64,000 nt of DNA from Domibacillus indicus (GCF_023715895.1 NZ_JAMBOO010000002.1:372001-436000), one strand, 5' to 3'. Positions 42,470-51,842 are shown, numbered from the stretch's first letter. The notes: a model not told the origin generated them from the sequence alone. Made by a program: numbers and translations.

Positions 42470-44026
42470 TTAAAGTGCCTGCTTAAACACCTGCACACGA
42501 TTTCGGCCATTTCGTTTAGCCGTATAAAGCGCTTGATCCGCTTCACGCATCAGTTCCTGTACCGGAGAATCGGGACTGCCTGCTTGGATCCGCGTATGGG
42601 ACAGGCCAAAACTCGATGTTACACTGAGCGTTTCTTCTCCGAGCTGGATGACCGTTTCTGCGATAGCTGTACGGATGGACTCTGCCCGCTCGCGTGCTTC
42701 TGGTAAAGAAGCGTGGGGAAGGAAAATAATAAATTCCTCTCCGCCATAACGGCCGAATAAATCGTTTGTCTGCATGTTCTTCCCAACCCGGTGTGCAATA
42801 CTTGTGAGCACACGGTCTCCTGCTTCATGGCCGAATGTATCATTCACCCGCTTAAAATGGTCAATATCAAACATAATTATCGAAACGACGCCTTCTTCTT
42901 TTTGAAGCTGCCTGCAGGCTGCTTCTGCCTGCCCTAAAAAGAAAGTCCGGTTTAATATACCGGTCAAGCCGTCCAGGCGAGCCAGTTTCTGCAATTGTTT
43001 TTCCATTTGCACCCGCTCGGTTACGTTGATAAACATGACGATTTTGCCAATCTTCTCCCCCTTTTTATCTTTTAAAGGGGTAAAACGGACTTGGAAATGA
43101 AGCGTTTCTTCGGGTTGATCGAGCTTATAATCACATTCCTCCCCCTGGCACAGAATGGAGGCCAGCTGCTCGTTTGCCGAAATCACTTCTCTCAACGGCC
43201 GGCCAATCGTGTGAACGGTCAAAGCAGGCAGAACGGTTTTCATTGCCTGGTTGTAATCTACGACAATATCATTTTCATTTAAAACGACTACCCCTTCTTC
43301 CAGTCCTTCAAAAACCGTTTCACGGGCGATAGGCACTACATCAAACATTTGAAAGCGCAAAAGCGCTGCTCCTTGAAATAAAAAAGCAAGACACATAGAC
43401 ACCGGACCGAGATCGATTCCCCTGCTCCAGCCGCTTATATAAAAAATACTTGAAACTGGCGGAACCAAAAGGCCCGCTACCATTAATAAAATTTGCATTC
43501 GAAAACGAAAAGTTACTTTTCTCAGCTGCCAAAGCAGAATGCATACACTTGCTGCCATGCAGAAATAAAGAAACACAGATTGAACAAAAAACCACAATCC
43601 TCCTTCAAGGTTTGCCAGCGGGTAGGCCGTACCGGTGCGCAAACCGACGGAGGAGTAATAAAGGTGATGAAAAGAATTTGTCCAATGCAGAATAAGCGTT
43701 ACAGCCGGAATGCCAAGCAGGGGAATATACATCCACCTTTTGACGTTTCGCCCGGTATAATCAAGGCACATAAGCAAAATCACCGCTGGCAGAAAAGAGA
43801 TCGCCACATATTCAACGGCGACCCATAACAAAATATCCTTCAATGATTGAGACATCAGCTCAAACGCATAAGTTACCGCAAAAAAAGCAGCCAGAAAGGC
43901 AGCCACGCAAAAGTACTTTCCACCGGGTGCATGTTTAATTTTTATAAAAGCGTAGATTCCTAAAAAAGAACTCACGGAGGCACCTGCGATCAACACTAGG
44001 ATATAAATCAGTATGTAGTGCGGCAT
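42470..44026 (-). CDS. Diguanylate cyclase (7TM-PAS-GGDEF)
   Basis: A 518-residue membrane enzyme. About seven hydrophobic helices (1-220) of the histidine-kinase-type 7TM sensor family are followed by PAS (about 225-340, EGLEEGVVVLNENDIVVDYN) and GGDEF (about 355-515) with GLTGILNRTFFLGQA, DIDHFKRVNDTFGHEAGD and the active-site GRYGGEEFIIFLP. The GGEEF signature is intact, so cyclic di-GMP synthesis is likely. The inhibitory I-site RxxD five residues before GGEEF reads QTND, so product inhibition is probably lost. Single gene. Confidence 0.9.
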   Translation of the reverse strand: MPHYILIYILVLIAGASVSSFLGIYAFIKIKHAPGGKYFCVAAFLAAFFAVTYAFELMSQSLKDILLWVAVEYVAISFLPAVILLMCLDYTGRNVKRWMYIPLLGIPAVTLILHWTNSFHHLYYSSVGLRTGTAYPLANLEGGLWFFVQSVFLYFCMAASVCILLWQLRKVTFRFRMQILLMVAGLLVPPVSSIFYISGWSRGIDLGPVSMCLAFLFQGAALLRFQMFDVVPIARETVFEGLEEGVVVLNENDIVVDYNQAMKTVLPALTVHTIGRPLREVISANEQLASILCQGEECDYKLDQPEETLHFQVRFTPLKDKKGEKIGKIVMFINVTERVQMEKQLQKLARLDGLTGILNRTFFLGQAEAACRQLQKEEGVVSIIMFDIDHFKRVNDTFGHEAGDRVLTSIAHRVGKNMQTNDLFGRYGGEEFIIFLPHASLPEARERAESIRTAIAETVIQLGEETLSVTSSFGLSHTRIQAGSPDSPVQELMREADQALYTAKRNGRNRVQVFKQAL

Positions 44027-44200
44027 ATCTTTCTCCTCACTTAGTAAAAAAGCATGACATTCTTTATTACTATATCATCTCCACCTTACTTTGGACGAAT
44101 GCTTTTATATATTTCTTAGTTGAAGCATGAGCCTTCCGTAATTTACCATGCATTCGATATGAAGAAAATACAAAAAGAAGCAGAGGTTATCTGCTTCTTT
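44027..44200. other. Intergenic stretch with terminator of the frameshifted gene
   Basis: About 170 bases downstream of the frameshifted membrane gene and upstream of the cyclase. AAAAAGAAGCAGAGGTTATCTGC (44173-44195) has CAGA/TCTG and a T-run on the minus strand (AAAAAG), a plausible weak terminator. Confidence 0.35.
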
Positions 44201-45063
44201 TTATATTTTTTTATGAGACAAAAAAAGACGCCTTTTTTTCAAAACCGGTATAATGGCCATGATAAATACGGCGGCCCAGCCAATCAGTAAACCGCCGCTT
44301 ATGAGCATAATAGCATTCGGATAAAGAACAGAATGACCCAGAGTCGTCTGCCATCCAATCAGGATAATCAATAACAGCCAGGCAGTGCCGCCTGCATGAA
44401 GAAAGTACCGTCGGCTCTTCTCAGACATGGATTGATTTCTTTCAACCAGCAGGGCCAAAATCGGCATCATCTGCAGGCCATGAAAGCCAAGGCCGTGAAA
44501 CCAAATGATATTTCCTTCTAGTCCGGTGTAGCGGCTTTGAAGGGCAATCATCCAGAGACCTCCGGCAAATGAAAGCATCGTTGTTGCCATGCCATACCGA
44601 ATACCAATCGTTAGAAGCGGCCGGTCCTTTAAAAGGCGCGAGCGGAAAAATGGCCAGGCAAGCACAACGTAATAAACAATCATCAAAACGGCTATCAATC
44701 CAAATACACCGCCGACAATCGAATCAGCAGTCCCGCCGGCCTGACTGTACCGAGGAGAGAAACCGCGCATATGCTGAACCGTTTCGGCTCCATAGCTGTA
44801 AAAGCACACACGAGATAGGACCAGCAAAAAATCTGCCGCTTACGCCGGCTGAATCCGGCTAAGGGCACTAAAAAAGCGGTTGTAATCAAAAACAAGCCGA
44901 GCGCTGCATTAAATGAAAAAGCGCTGAGTAAGTTTCCCTCTGGCGGTACAATGACTCCTTGAACAGCCATCATGACTGCACAAAAAGCAGCCAGCGTAAA
45001 TCCCAGCAAACCGGCCGCTGTAAGGACCGGCTCTTCTCTCCATACGTTTTTTACAGCGTTCAT
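44201..45063 (-). pseudogene. Polytopic membrane protein gene with a frameshift
   Basis: Two overlapping open frames on the minus strand continue one another: the upstream frame starts MNAVKNVWREEPVLTAAGLL and stays hydrophobic to FSRRKRQIF, and the downstream frame resumes as FLLVLSRVCFYSYGAETVQH and runs to 44201. Adding one T to the T6 run (A6 at 44826-44831 on the plus strand) joins them into a single protein of about 288 residues with about eight helices. Either the gene is broken, phase-variable at the homopolymer, or the read has an indel. The start has AAGGAGAGCGGGAAA upstream. It lies just after the PadR-DUF1700-DUF4097 operon on the same strand, 23 bases away. Confidence 0.75.
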
Positions 45064-45086
45064 TTTTCCCGCTCTCCTTCTCACTT

Positions 45087-45884
45087 TTATTTTGTGACTG
45101 TAATTTTCCCGTTGTTTGTCCTCAGCTTAATAAGATTTTTTCCGTCACCGAAACGGGCATTACCGCTGTACTTGTTTAAAATATTAATTTCACCGTTGTC
45201 TTTATGCACATCAAATGTCGTATTCGTTGGTTCTTGTTCGGCTTGCACGGTAATGCTGCCATTGTGGCTCTCCAACTGCATCGGCCGGTCTAAATCTTTT
45301 GTTAAAACATGAATACGCCCATTGGCGACTTTTCCGTTTATTGTTCCGTCCACATGTTCAAGCAAAATCTCTCCGTTGTCAGCTTTCACTTTTACTTCGT
45401 TGGATGCTGTGTTTTTTACATTTACTTTCCCATTGTTCAGTTGAACATTTACCTTACGGGCACTTAATTGTCCAAGCTCTACCTGGCCGTTATGATTTGC
45501 AATATCAATGGAGTCGTACGTTTTTTTTGGAAGGTAGACATGCAGTGTCAGATCCGTTAACACAAAATCGGCCGTGAATAATTTATTTTGTTTTTCATTC
45601 ACCTTGACCACCAAGGTATCCCCCTCCGCTTCTACCTGGAAGGTTAAAGTATCATTCGGTTTCCGCTTTCCGGCGAGTTCCACCCGCACAGCTGTTTCCT
45701 TAGTTGGCAGGACTTCTACCTCTGCATTATTTGTTTCAAGCTTCACCGCTTTGATAGGCGGCCCGCTGATTGTTCTTTCTTCTGCTACCTCAACAGGAGT
45801 ATTGGCCTGACTGAATGTCAGCGCACTTCCGGCACCGCCGACAAGCAGTAAAATAAGCCCTGCGACCGACAATTTTTTAATCAT
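45087..45884 (-). CDS. DUF4097 beta-helix protein
   Basis: A 265-residue protein with an N-terminal signal/anchor helix (about 7-26, VAGLILLLVGGAGSALTFSQ) and a DUF4097 right-handed beta-helix-like domain made of repeated turns (DIANHNGQVELGQLSARKV, VQLNNGKVNVKNTASNEV, KADNGEILLEHVDGTIN, KVANGRIHVLTKD). It would lie outside the membrane. The family accompanies PadR and DUF1700 proteins in envelope-stress operons; function unknown. Overlaps the DUF1700 gene by eight bases. Confidence 0.85.
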   Translation of the reverse strand: MIKKLSVAGLILLLVGGAGSALTFSQANTPVEVAEERTISGPPIKAVKLETNNAEVEVLPTKETAVRVELAGKRKPNDTLTFQVEAEGDTLVVKVNEKQNKLFTADFVLTDLTLHVYLPKKTYDSIDIANHNGQVELGQLSARKVNVQLNNGKVNVKNTASNEVKVKADNGEILLEHVDGTINGKVANGRIHVLTKDLDRPMQLESHNGSITVQAEQEPTNTTFDVHKDNGEINILNKYSGNARFGDGKNLIKLRTNNGKITVTK

Positions 45885-46437
45885 GCTGCAGCCCGCCTTT
45901 CACAAGTGATGCATTCCATTTTAAGTAGCGCAGAAATCCTTTTAAGGTTGCTTTGGTCGCAAAGAACATACCAATAAGGATAAACAGCCCTATACCGCAA
46001 AGAGCAATAGAAAGAAACAGGTCAAACCATTCAAATGTGCCCATGTTGATGACCGCATTAACAAGAACTAAAAGCGGAGAAGCGACAAACGCACTGCCAG
46101 CGGCCCACCCGCCTGCCAAAACTCCGATAAGCCCCGCCAGTGGCCCAAGTACAATAACCAAATTGAAAAAGCCCAGTCCGATAACCGCCCAGACAGCCCG
46201 CATTATATTGCCGGCCGTGGCAGATGTTTTTGCCTTCTCTACCTGATACGATGCGGCCAGTTCTTTGCCGATCTGGCGCGGTGAACCAAGTGAAGAAGCA
46301 ATAGCCTCTTCCGTCTTTCCTTCTTCAAGCCCAATGGAAAAATACTCCTCATAATCCTGCAGAATCTCGCGTCGCTCAGCTGAAGAAATAGCTTCCAGCG
46401 ACGAATCAAGCTCACGCAAAAATTGCTGTTTATTCAT
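45877..46437 (-). CDS. DUF1700 (HAAS-signalling) membrane protein
   Basis: A 186-residue protein with an N-terminal soluble helical part ([20 protein letters not shown], then [20 protein letters not shown] and [18 protein letters not shown], the HAAS hallmark) and four to five membrane helices. DUF1700 proteins are thought to pass signals between PadR-type regulators and envelope proteins. ATG at 46437 overlaps the PadR stop by eight bases (ATGAATAA); one ATG earlier is possible. Middle gene of the operon. Confidence 0.88.
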   Translation of the reverse strand: MNKQQFLRELDSSLEAISSAERREILQDYEEYFSIGLEEGKTEEAIASSLGSPRQIGKELAASYQVEKAKTSATAGNIMRAVWAVIGLGFFNLVIVLGPLAGLIGVLAGGWAAGSAFVASPLLVLVNAVINMGTFEWFDLFLSIALCGIGLFILIGMFFATKATLKGFLRYLKWNASLVKGGLQHD

Positions 46438-46753
46438 CATTCCCACCCTCTTTAATTAATTGGTTAACTCCTCTTGAAAATTCATTCCATTCTGCAATCA
46501 GCTCGCGCAGATAGGTTCGTCCTTTGTCCGTTAACGCGTAATACTTGCGTGATGGACCTTCGGATGATTCCTGCAAATAGGTCGTAAAGTATTCTTCTTT
46601 TGTCAGGCGGCGCAGCAGCGGATAAACGGAGCCTTCTGAAATCTCAATCTGGTCCGAAATCTTTTGCACCAGCTCATAGCCGTACCGGTCTTTTTTATTT
46701 AAAAGTGCCAGTACGCATAATTCCAAAACCCCTTTTTTAAATTGTACATTCAA
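46430..46753 (-). CDS. PadR-family transcriptional regulator
   Basis: A 107-residue PadR regulator: [60 protein letters not shown] (winged helix) and [20 protein letters not shown]. It starts with TTG, preceded by GAGAGGTGAATAACG. First gene of the PadR-DUF1700-DUF4097 operon and probably represses it via the palindrome at 46775-46793. Confidence 0.9.
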   Translation of the reverse strand: MNVQFKKGVLELCVLALLNKKDRYGYELVQKISDQIEISEGSVYPLLRRLTKEEYFTTYLQESSEGPSRKYYALTDKGRTYLRELIAEWNEFSRGVNQLIKEGGNDE

Positions 46754-46774
46754 ACGTTATTCACCTCTCTTCAC

Positions 46775-46793
46775 TACTGTATAATAAACAGTA
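46775..46793. promoter_or_regulatory. Candidate PadR operator
   Basis: TACTGT-ATAATAA-ACAGTA (46775-46793), a perfect inverted repeat with a seven-base spacer, lies 22-40 bases upstream of the padR start codon. A looser ACTGT repeat (46811-46815) follows. No binding data. Confidence 0.5.
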
Positions 46794-46948
46794 CCAGTTT
46801 ATACTTGATACACTGTAAATATATAGTAACACCCACTACTAATTATTACAAGGTACTGAATTTTATTTCCACTTGTTCTGCTGCCATTTGTGATGCTTCA
46901 CCAAAACAAGTGAAGCTATGCATGACATAACTATGCTTTTAAACATAA

Positions 46949-46980
46949 AAAGCCTGAGGGTCGTTACATTCCTCAAGCTT
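46949..46980 (-). terminator. Terminator of the cysteine-rich protein gene
   Basis: AAGCcTGAGG pairs with CCTCAaGCTT (46950-46979) and is followed by T on the minus strand. It is 28 bases after the stop codon. Confidence 0.7.
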
Positions 46981-47007
46981 TCATTTATTATTTTTCCTGC
47001 AGAAGCA

Positions 47008-47262
47008 TTACCTCATGCATTTTTTACACAGCGGGTTTTGAAAGCAAACTTTGCATAGATCGCCCAAGATCATTCGCTGAACGTCATGAAATCTTTCTCC
47101 TGAACAGTGATGGACCGTTTTTTTAAAGCAAGGGTCGCTCGATATCACATAAAATTCATCACGAATCCAGTTTACGCAGCAGTTATGCCTGCCTAAACAA
47201 TTCCAGCCGTGGTCATGTGAACAACCGCAGTGACACTCGTTCCTGCTGAAGCCCGAACACAT
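47008..47262 (-). CDS. Cysteine- and histidine-rich small protein, 84 residues
   Basis: Contains 13 Cys in 84 residues, in pairs: ECHCGCSHDHGWNCLG near the N-terminus, HNCCVNWIRDEF, VHHCSGERFHDVQ, and DLCKVCFQNPLCKKCMR at the end. The spacing suggests metal (zinc) binding or disulfide cross-linking, as in spore coat proteins, but no family is recognised. AAAGGAGG precedes the ATG at 47262. Single gene between the PadR operon and ltaS. Confidence 0.7.
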   Translation of the reverse strand: MCSGFSRNECHCGCSHDHGWNCLGRHNCCVNWIRDEFYVISSDPCFKKTVHHCSGERFHDVQRMILGDLCKVCFQNPLCKKCMR

Positions 47263-47388
47263 CTCTTTTCCTCCTTTCAATGAATCTATTAACAAGATAT
47301 GCAGGCGTCTGCAAAGCTGAAGCGGCTGTTATCAGGCAGCATCATTCGTTTTTACCAACTAAAGTAAAAGAGCATCTATTTGTATATA

Positions 47389-47435
47389 AAAAAGCCCGCA
47401 GAATGGGGGTCAGTCCCTGGCTCTGCGGGCTTTTT
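47389..47435. terminator. Terminator of the lipoteichoic acid synthase gene
   Basis: AAAAAGCCCGCAGA (47389-47402) pairs with TCTGCGGGCTTTTT (47422-47435). Confidence 0.85.
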
Positions 47436-47444
47436 ATTACAATC

Positions 47445-49358
47445 TTATTCCTCGGCTGTTTCTTTTCCGTACTGGTACTGAGTTGGGTCAACCGGCTCCA
47501 TGCCTTCTATATCATGGAAGCGCAGTAAATCACCATACAATACTTGATCAGAGAAAGACAGCTGATCAGCTACTTTCTTTTTAGCCGCCTGCATATCGGC
47601 GGTCGGCTCTAATGTTGCACCTGTTTTTGAATCATAGTACGTTCCATCAATCGATGTGTACTTCGGTGATACAAAGTCGCCGTTGCGGAATGCTACTACT
47701 TCATCGTGCTCCGGTGAAAGGAGGTCCGTACCGAACTGAATAAATTCTTTATTGTCAATGCCTAAAAGGTGAAGCATCGTCGGCAGGACGTCAATTTCGC
47801 CGCCATACTGGTGTTTCACTCCGCCTTCAACGCCTGGCACGTGGATAAACAGCGGTACGCGCTGGAGCTGTGCGTTTTTAAAGTCCGTAATCTCTTCGCC
47901 CATAATTTGCGCCATCGCTTTGTTATGGTTTTCGGAGATGCCGTAGTGATCACCGTAAATGAGAATCATGGAGTTATCGTATAAACCAGCTTTTTTCAAG
48001 TCTGCAAAAAATGACTGAAGTGCTTCATCCATGTAACGTGCCGTCTGGAAGTACCGGTCTACAGTGCCGTCTCCCGTTGTCGCTGGCTCAATCGATGCAT
48101 CTCCTTCATCCATAACAAATGGGAAATGGTTAGTCAGCGTCATTAAATGCGCGTAAAACGGCTGCTCCATTGATTGAAGCATTGGAATAGACTCTTCAAA
48201 AAACGGCTTGTCTTTCAAACCGTAGTTGATTTTCCGGTCGCCTTCCATGTTGTAATAGCTGGCATCAAAAAACGTGTCTACGCCCATTTGCTTGTAAATT
48301 TCATTCCGGTTCCAGAATGTTTTATAGTCACCGTGCAGAACAGCACTTGTATAGCCTGCTTTTTGGTTCAAAATTGCCGGTGCAGCCTGATAGGTGTTGC
48401 GGCCTTTGAGAACAAACGCAGATCCCTGCGGCAGGCCGAACAGCGAAGTATCCATCATCAATTCAGCGTCAGCGGTTTTCCCCTGGCCGGTTTGATGAAA
48501 GAAGTTATCAAAATACATATACTCGTTGTTGTGCGCCAGTGAATTTAAGAACGGTGTGACTTCCTGGCCGTTTAACTTGTAATCAATCAAAAATGTTTGA
48601 AACGACTCAAGGTGAATTTTAATCACATTCATCCCTTTTGCTTTCCCGAAATACTCTTCATTTGGCGCTGCATAATGAGACTTTGTGTAGTTTTCCACAT
48701 TTGTTAAGTCGTCACTGCTCGCAAAAGCGCTTTGCTTCTCGTTTTTCACAGTTTGAATTGCATCATATACCGTGTAATTGTATGCGCCTAAATATTTGAT
48801 TAAATAGTTGCGGTCAAACGCTCTAGACAGAAGCTGCGGACGGTCTGCTTCCGCAAGACCCAGATTTACCGCAAAAATTACTGCACCGGCTGCCAAAATC
48901 GCCAGTACTTTTCTTTTCGGTGTAACCTGAAGCTTCCATTCTTTTCTTTTCATCCAAAGAACCACTGCAAGAATCACTAAATCTGCGAAATAAATGACAT
49001 CATGCCATTCTGTTAAATCGGCAATGCTTCCGCCCAAATGCCCGGCGTTGCTCGTTTGAAACAGTGTCGGCAGCGTAACAAAGTCATTGAAGAAACGGTA
49101 GTATAGGATGTTGCTGTATAAAATCAGCGTCATAATACTACTGAATACAAGAATCCATCTGCCGCTTCGTTTTGAAAACAGGGCGAGCCCTAAAAAGAGA
49201 ACCGCTGAGCTGAGCGGATTTAAAAATAGAAGAAATGTCTGCATCGCATTGTTGATCCCCAGCTGAAATTCTGTGAGGTAGGCAATGTACGATTTCAGCC
49301 AAACCAAAATAACCGCTAAAGCAAAAAAGTGTAACGGCTTTAAAAACAATCGATTCAT
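47445..49358 (-). CDS. Lipoteichoic acid synthase-family protein (LtaS type)
   Basis: A 637-residue membrane enzyme: five N-terminal helices (about 1-180) and an extracellular sulfatase-fold domain (about 230-600). The catalytic Thr is in HQTGQGKTADAELMMDTSLF; YGDHYGISENHNKA is the metal-binding motif and VLHGDYKTFWNRNEIY another conserved segment. It polymerises glycerol phosphate from phosphatidylglycerol into lipoteichoic acid. Bacilli have four paralogues (LtaS/YflE, YfnI, YqgS, YvgJ) and the sequence alone does not say which. Single gene. Confidence 0.9.
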   Translation of the reverse strand: MNRLFLKPLHFFALAVILVWLKSYIAYLTEFQLGINNAMQTFLLFLNPLSSAVLFLGLALFSKRSGRWILVFSSIMTLILYSNILYYRFFNDFVTLPTLFQTSNAGHLGGSIADLTEWHDVIYFADLVILAVVLWMKRKEWKLQVTPKRKVLAILAAGAVIFAVNLGLAEADRPQLLSRAFDRNYLIKYLGAYNYTVYDAIQTVKNEKQSAFASSDDLTNVENYTKSHYAAPNEEYFGKAKGMNVIKIHLESFQTFLIDYKLNGQEVTPFLNSLAHNNEYMYFDNFFHQTGQGKTADAELMMDTSLFGLPQGSAFVLKGRNTYQAAPAILNQKAGYTSAVLHGDYKTFWNRNEIYKQMGVDTFFDASYYNMEGDRKINYGLKDKPFFEESIPMLQSMEQPFYAHLMTLTNHFPFVMDEGDASIEPATTGDGTVDRYFQTARYMDEALQSFFADLKKAGLYDNSMILIYGDHYGISENHNKAMAQIMGEEITDFKNAQLQRVPLFIHVPGVEGGVKHQYGGEIDVLPTMLHLLGIDNKEFIQFGTDLLSPEHDEVVAFRNGDFVSPKYTSIDGTYYDSKTGATLEPTADMQAAKKKVADQLSFSDQVLYGDLLRFHDIEGMEPVDPTQYQYGKETAEE

Positions 49359-49614
49359 TTTAATTCCCTTCTTCCAACCTATTCATAATCATCCAAAGTC
49401 TTTTTTATAAAATTATCATTTAATGAGAAGCGCATTTATAAAATATACAACATTTTGCTGTTACCGTCGAGTATCTTCTCTATCACGCAAGGATGGAAGA
49501 ATATAAAACGCTTTGAAAGCAGCCGGTTTTGTTCTTGGTCAGATAACCTGACAGACTCGTTGTCTTTGCGGTGATTCCCAGGCACAATAAGCGGTAAGGA
49601 AGGAGCTGTTTTTA
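49359..49614. other. Intergenic stretch upstream of ltaS
   Basis: About 255 bases containing the divergent upstream regions of the ltaS-type gene and the small membrane protein. No boxes resolved; nothing else seen. Confidence 0.35.
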
Positions 49615-49794
49615 ATGGACGGACTGTTTGTTTTGCATAATCTGCTCGCTGTGCTGTGGATTATTTTATTCGTGAAAACAAAGCGGGAACACCGTCTGCA
49701 GATCACTCATGTCCTGTTTTTAGCGATAGCAGTCGGCATTTTAGTTCATTCATGCTGGACCGTTTTTTATTCAACAGGAATTCAGGATTTCTGA
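49615..49794 (+). CDS. Small two-helix membrane protein, 59 residues
   Basis: Encodes MDGLFVLHNLLAVLWIILFV, a basic loop (KTKREHRLQ) and a second helix (ITHVLFLAIAVGILVHSCW), ending STGIQDF. AAGGAGCTG lies upstream of the ATG. Two membrane helices joined by a positively charged cytoplasmic loop; function unknown. Convincing by ribosome site and composition but without a neighbour to suggest a role. Confidence 0.55.
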   Translation: MDGLFVLHNLLAVLWIILFVKTKREHRLQITHVLFLAIAVGILVHSCWTVFYSTGIQDF

Positions 49795-50280
49795 GTACGA
49801 ATCACCTTGATCAAAATCTTCTTAAGGATAATGTTCAAATTCGGTGCTCCTTTGCCTGATAGGTATTTCTCCATTGTCAAACCAAAGAAGCGGCTCTTTT
49901 GAACGGTCCCCATTCTCTTTCTCCTATATCTACATCTCCAAAAAAATCTTCTTTATTCCCTAGTTTCACTACCCGACTGCCGCGGGCGTCTCCGCAAATA
50001 ATCCGCAATGGTCATCCTCTAAAAAATAAAACAGAGAAGTACCGATTCTTTTGAACCAACTTCGATAGTAATAGATTACGTTATATTCCTTTCCACAAAA
50101 GGCAACCACTTTTTACAATGCTTCCTTCCATCCTCTTTTATCTCAGCAGGCATTTCTTATAGAGTCTGGTTCCCTTGCTCTTTTTGAACTATTTTCCAAT
50201 TAAAGGTGGTAACAAGTGTAAAATAATGTTATTGTAAAAAAGAACCAAATAAATGATTTTTTTACAAAAGGAGAAAAGTC
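49795..50280. other. Intergenic stretch upstream of the SLH-domain gene
   Basis: About 485 bases, AT-rich from 50060. Probably contains the SLH gene promoter; no gene or structure recognised. Confidence 0.35.
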
Positions 50281-51270
50281 ATGAAGAAAGTGTGTGCTGT
50301 TTTACTTGCTGCAGGCTTGTTGTTTACCCAGTCCATTTCCGCATCAGCTGCGTTCAAAGACGTCAGCCAGTCGTACTGGGCGAACGAAGAAATTGTTTAT
50401 TTAACGAACAAAAAAATTATTAGCGGCTTTAAGGATCAATCGTTTCAGCCCAATGCGCCTGTTACTAAAATTCAAGCCATGATTATGACAGCAAGAGCGC
50501 TGAATCTGGATTTAACAAACCGCCCGGCTCCAGGATTTAACGACCTGCCCAAATCAAGCAGCGGCTATGCAGAAGCAGCCGCGGTTGTGGACGAAGGATT
50601 ATTTCCCAAAAGCACATCTTTAAAACCAGCAGAACCGATCACACGCGCCCAGATGGCACGTATGCTGACTGCCGCATTCAAATGGAAAGCATCTGATGCT
50701 GTTTCATTTAAAGATGTACCGAAGAGCTTCTGGGGGCATCCTTATATTACTGCGCTTTCCAGCCAAAATATTACGCTCGGTTATCCCGATGGAACCTTTA
50801 AGCCGAATCAAGCTCTGACACGCTCGCAATTTTCGGTCTTTCTAGCGCGTGCCCTAAATGACGACTATAAAACATATACCTACACGAATACAGCACTTAC
50901 ATATAAGCTGGAACTGCCTAACTATATGAAAACGCAGGTAACGACAGAAAATAAAAAAGATAAAATCGGTTCATATGGAACGTATTTTTATTACAATAAC
51001 ACGGCTTACCTGGGCCACAAGCCGATACTTGCTATTATTTGGGCCGTACCGGAGTCGAAGCTGCCCCGCTATGAAGGCGCACCTTTCGAACTGCTGAAGA
51101 AGCAGGGACCGACGTATTATTTCTATCAGGGACCGAGCGAGCACCCGTATTTGTTTATGGATAATCAAAATCGTGTTGTTGATAAAAGAAACTCAAATGA
51201 AGCAAAGGATTATGAGCGGATTCAGTATAAGCTTGCCCATATGATAAAAGGCATCACACCAACAAACTAA
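50281..51270 (+). CDS. S-layer-homology (SLH) protein, 329 residues
   Basis: A secreted protein with a signal peptide (about 1-23, ending SASA-AFKDV) and three SLH repeats (about 24-195: AFKDVSQSYWANEEIVYLTN, GFNDLPKSSSGYAEAAAVVD, SFKDVPKSFWGHPYITALSS), then a unique C-terminal domain of about 130 residues (NTALTYKLELPNYMKTQVTT onwards). SLH repeats bind pyruvylated secondary wall polymer, so the C-terminal domain would be displayed on the surface. It is unknown. AAAGGAG precedes the start; a strong terminator follows. A second SLH protein (17361-19847) in the window suggests an S-layer-type wall. Confidence 0.85.
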   Translation: MKKVCAVLLAAGLLFTQSISASAAFKDVSQSYWANEEIVYLTNKKIISGFKDQSFQPNAPVTKIQAMIMTARALNLDLTNRPAPGFNDLPKSSSGYAEAAAVVDEGLFPKSTSLKPAEPITRAQMARMLTAAFKWKASDAVSFKDVPKSFWGHPYITALSSQNITLGYPDGTFKPNQALTRSQFSVFLARALNDDYKTYTYTNTALTYKLELPNYMKTQVTTENKKDKIGSYGTYFYYNNTAYLGHKPILAIIWAVPESKLPRYEGAPFELLKKQGPTYYFYQGPSEHPYLFMDNQNRVVDKRNSNEAKDYERIQYKLAHMIKGITPTN

Positions 51271-51272
51271 CG

Positions 51273-51313
51273 AAACGCAAAGACGGCTCCAAAAGGAAGC
51301 CGTCTTTGCGTTT
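51273..51313. terminator. Bidirectional terminator after the SLH gene
   Basis: AAACGCAAAGACGGCT (51273-51288) pairs with AGCCGTCTTTGCGTTT (51298-51313), perfect 16-bp stem. It overlaps the HNH gene stop. Confidence 0.85.
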
Positions 51314-51605
51314 ATCTGGACCGCTTTCGTTCATTTGACTTACGCACACGGACAAGCGTTTCAGCCGGCTGCTTGCGGATCCATTTTATATACTTGCTAA
51401 TTTTTTCATCCTGGCGCAGCCTCTCAATCGAATGGAGACGAACAGCCAGTTCTTTATTAGTGTAAAGTGCATGAATCTGCTTGTGGCACGGCAGGCACAA
51501 GTCAGCCGTCGGTCCATACGATCCTCCTTCTTCCCTCGGCGTTAAATGGTGAACGGTCGTTTCAACCGGCGAGCGGCCGCACAACTCGCAAACAGATGAT
51601 TTCAT
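51312..51605 (-). CDS. HNH endonuclease-family protein
   Basis: A 97-residue HNH protein: VCELCGRSPVETTVHHLTPR and ADLCLPCHKQIHALY hold the His-His pair and the two CxxC zinc knuckles (C-x-x-C...C-x-x-C) of the fold. Small stand-alone HNH proteins of this type are common in Bacillaceae and are often not DNA-specific. The start at 51605 follows GGAGGCGG; an upstream ATG at 51623 is possible. No phage or restriction genes nearby. Confidence 0.85.
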   Translation of the reverse strand: MKSSVCELCGRSPVETTVHHLTPREEGGSYGPTADLCLPCHKQIHALYTNKELAVRLHSIERLRQDEKISKYIKWIRKQPAETLVRVRKSNERKRSR

Positions 51606-51762
51606 CCAATATTCCGCCTCCATTTTCTTCTATTGTAACAAATCCGTTTTTACAGCCGGAGTGTAGAGAATCTGGCTATTTAGCTGCCAAACCTGCCCTT
51701 TATAAAGGTTTCCATTACTGTATCCTTTTGTCTTTTCTTGCTCTTTGCTACAATGAATAAGG

Positions 51763-51842
51763 CCATATGGGGAACCTTCGGGCTGAAAACAGTGTTCATC
51801 TGGTTCCATGGAGCATGTCGGATTATGCCGGCGCAAGGATTT
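51763..51842 (+). promoter_or_regulatory. TPP riboswitch (THI element) upstream of thiT
   Basis: CATATGGGGAACCTTCGGGC, then GCTGA (the conserved CUGAGA region, here CUGAAA), and later CGGATTATGCCGGCGCAAGG carry the THI-box pattern (UGGAUAAUGCCAGCGUAGGG). It lies 49 bases before thiT, as in other Firmicutes, and should shut off the gene when thiamine pyrophosphate is bound. A TG-C-TACAAT extended -10 box (51750-51755) lies just upstream. Some conserved positions differ, so the match is good but not perfect. Confidence 0.75.

Noticed and set aside
49656-49859. Plus-strand open frame of 67 codons
   Set aside because: Out-of-frame overlap with the better supported 59-residue membrane protein (49615-49794).
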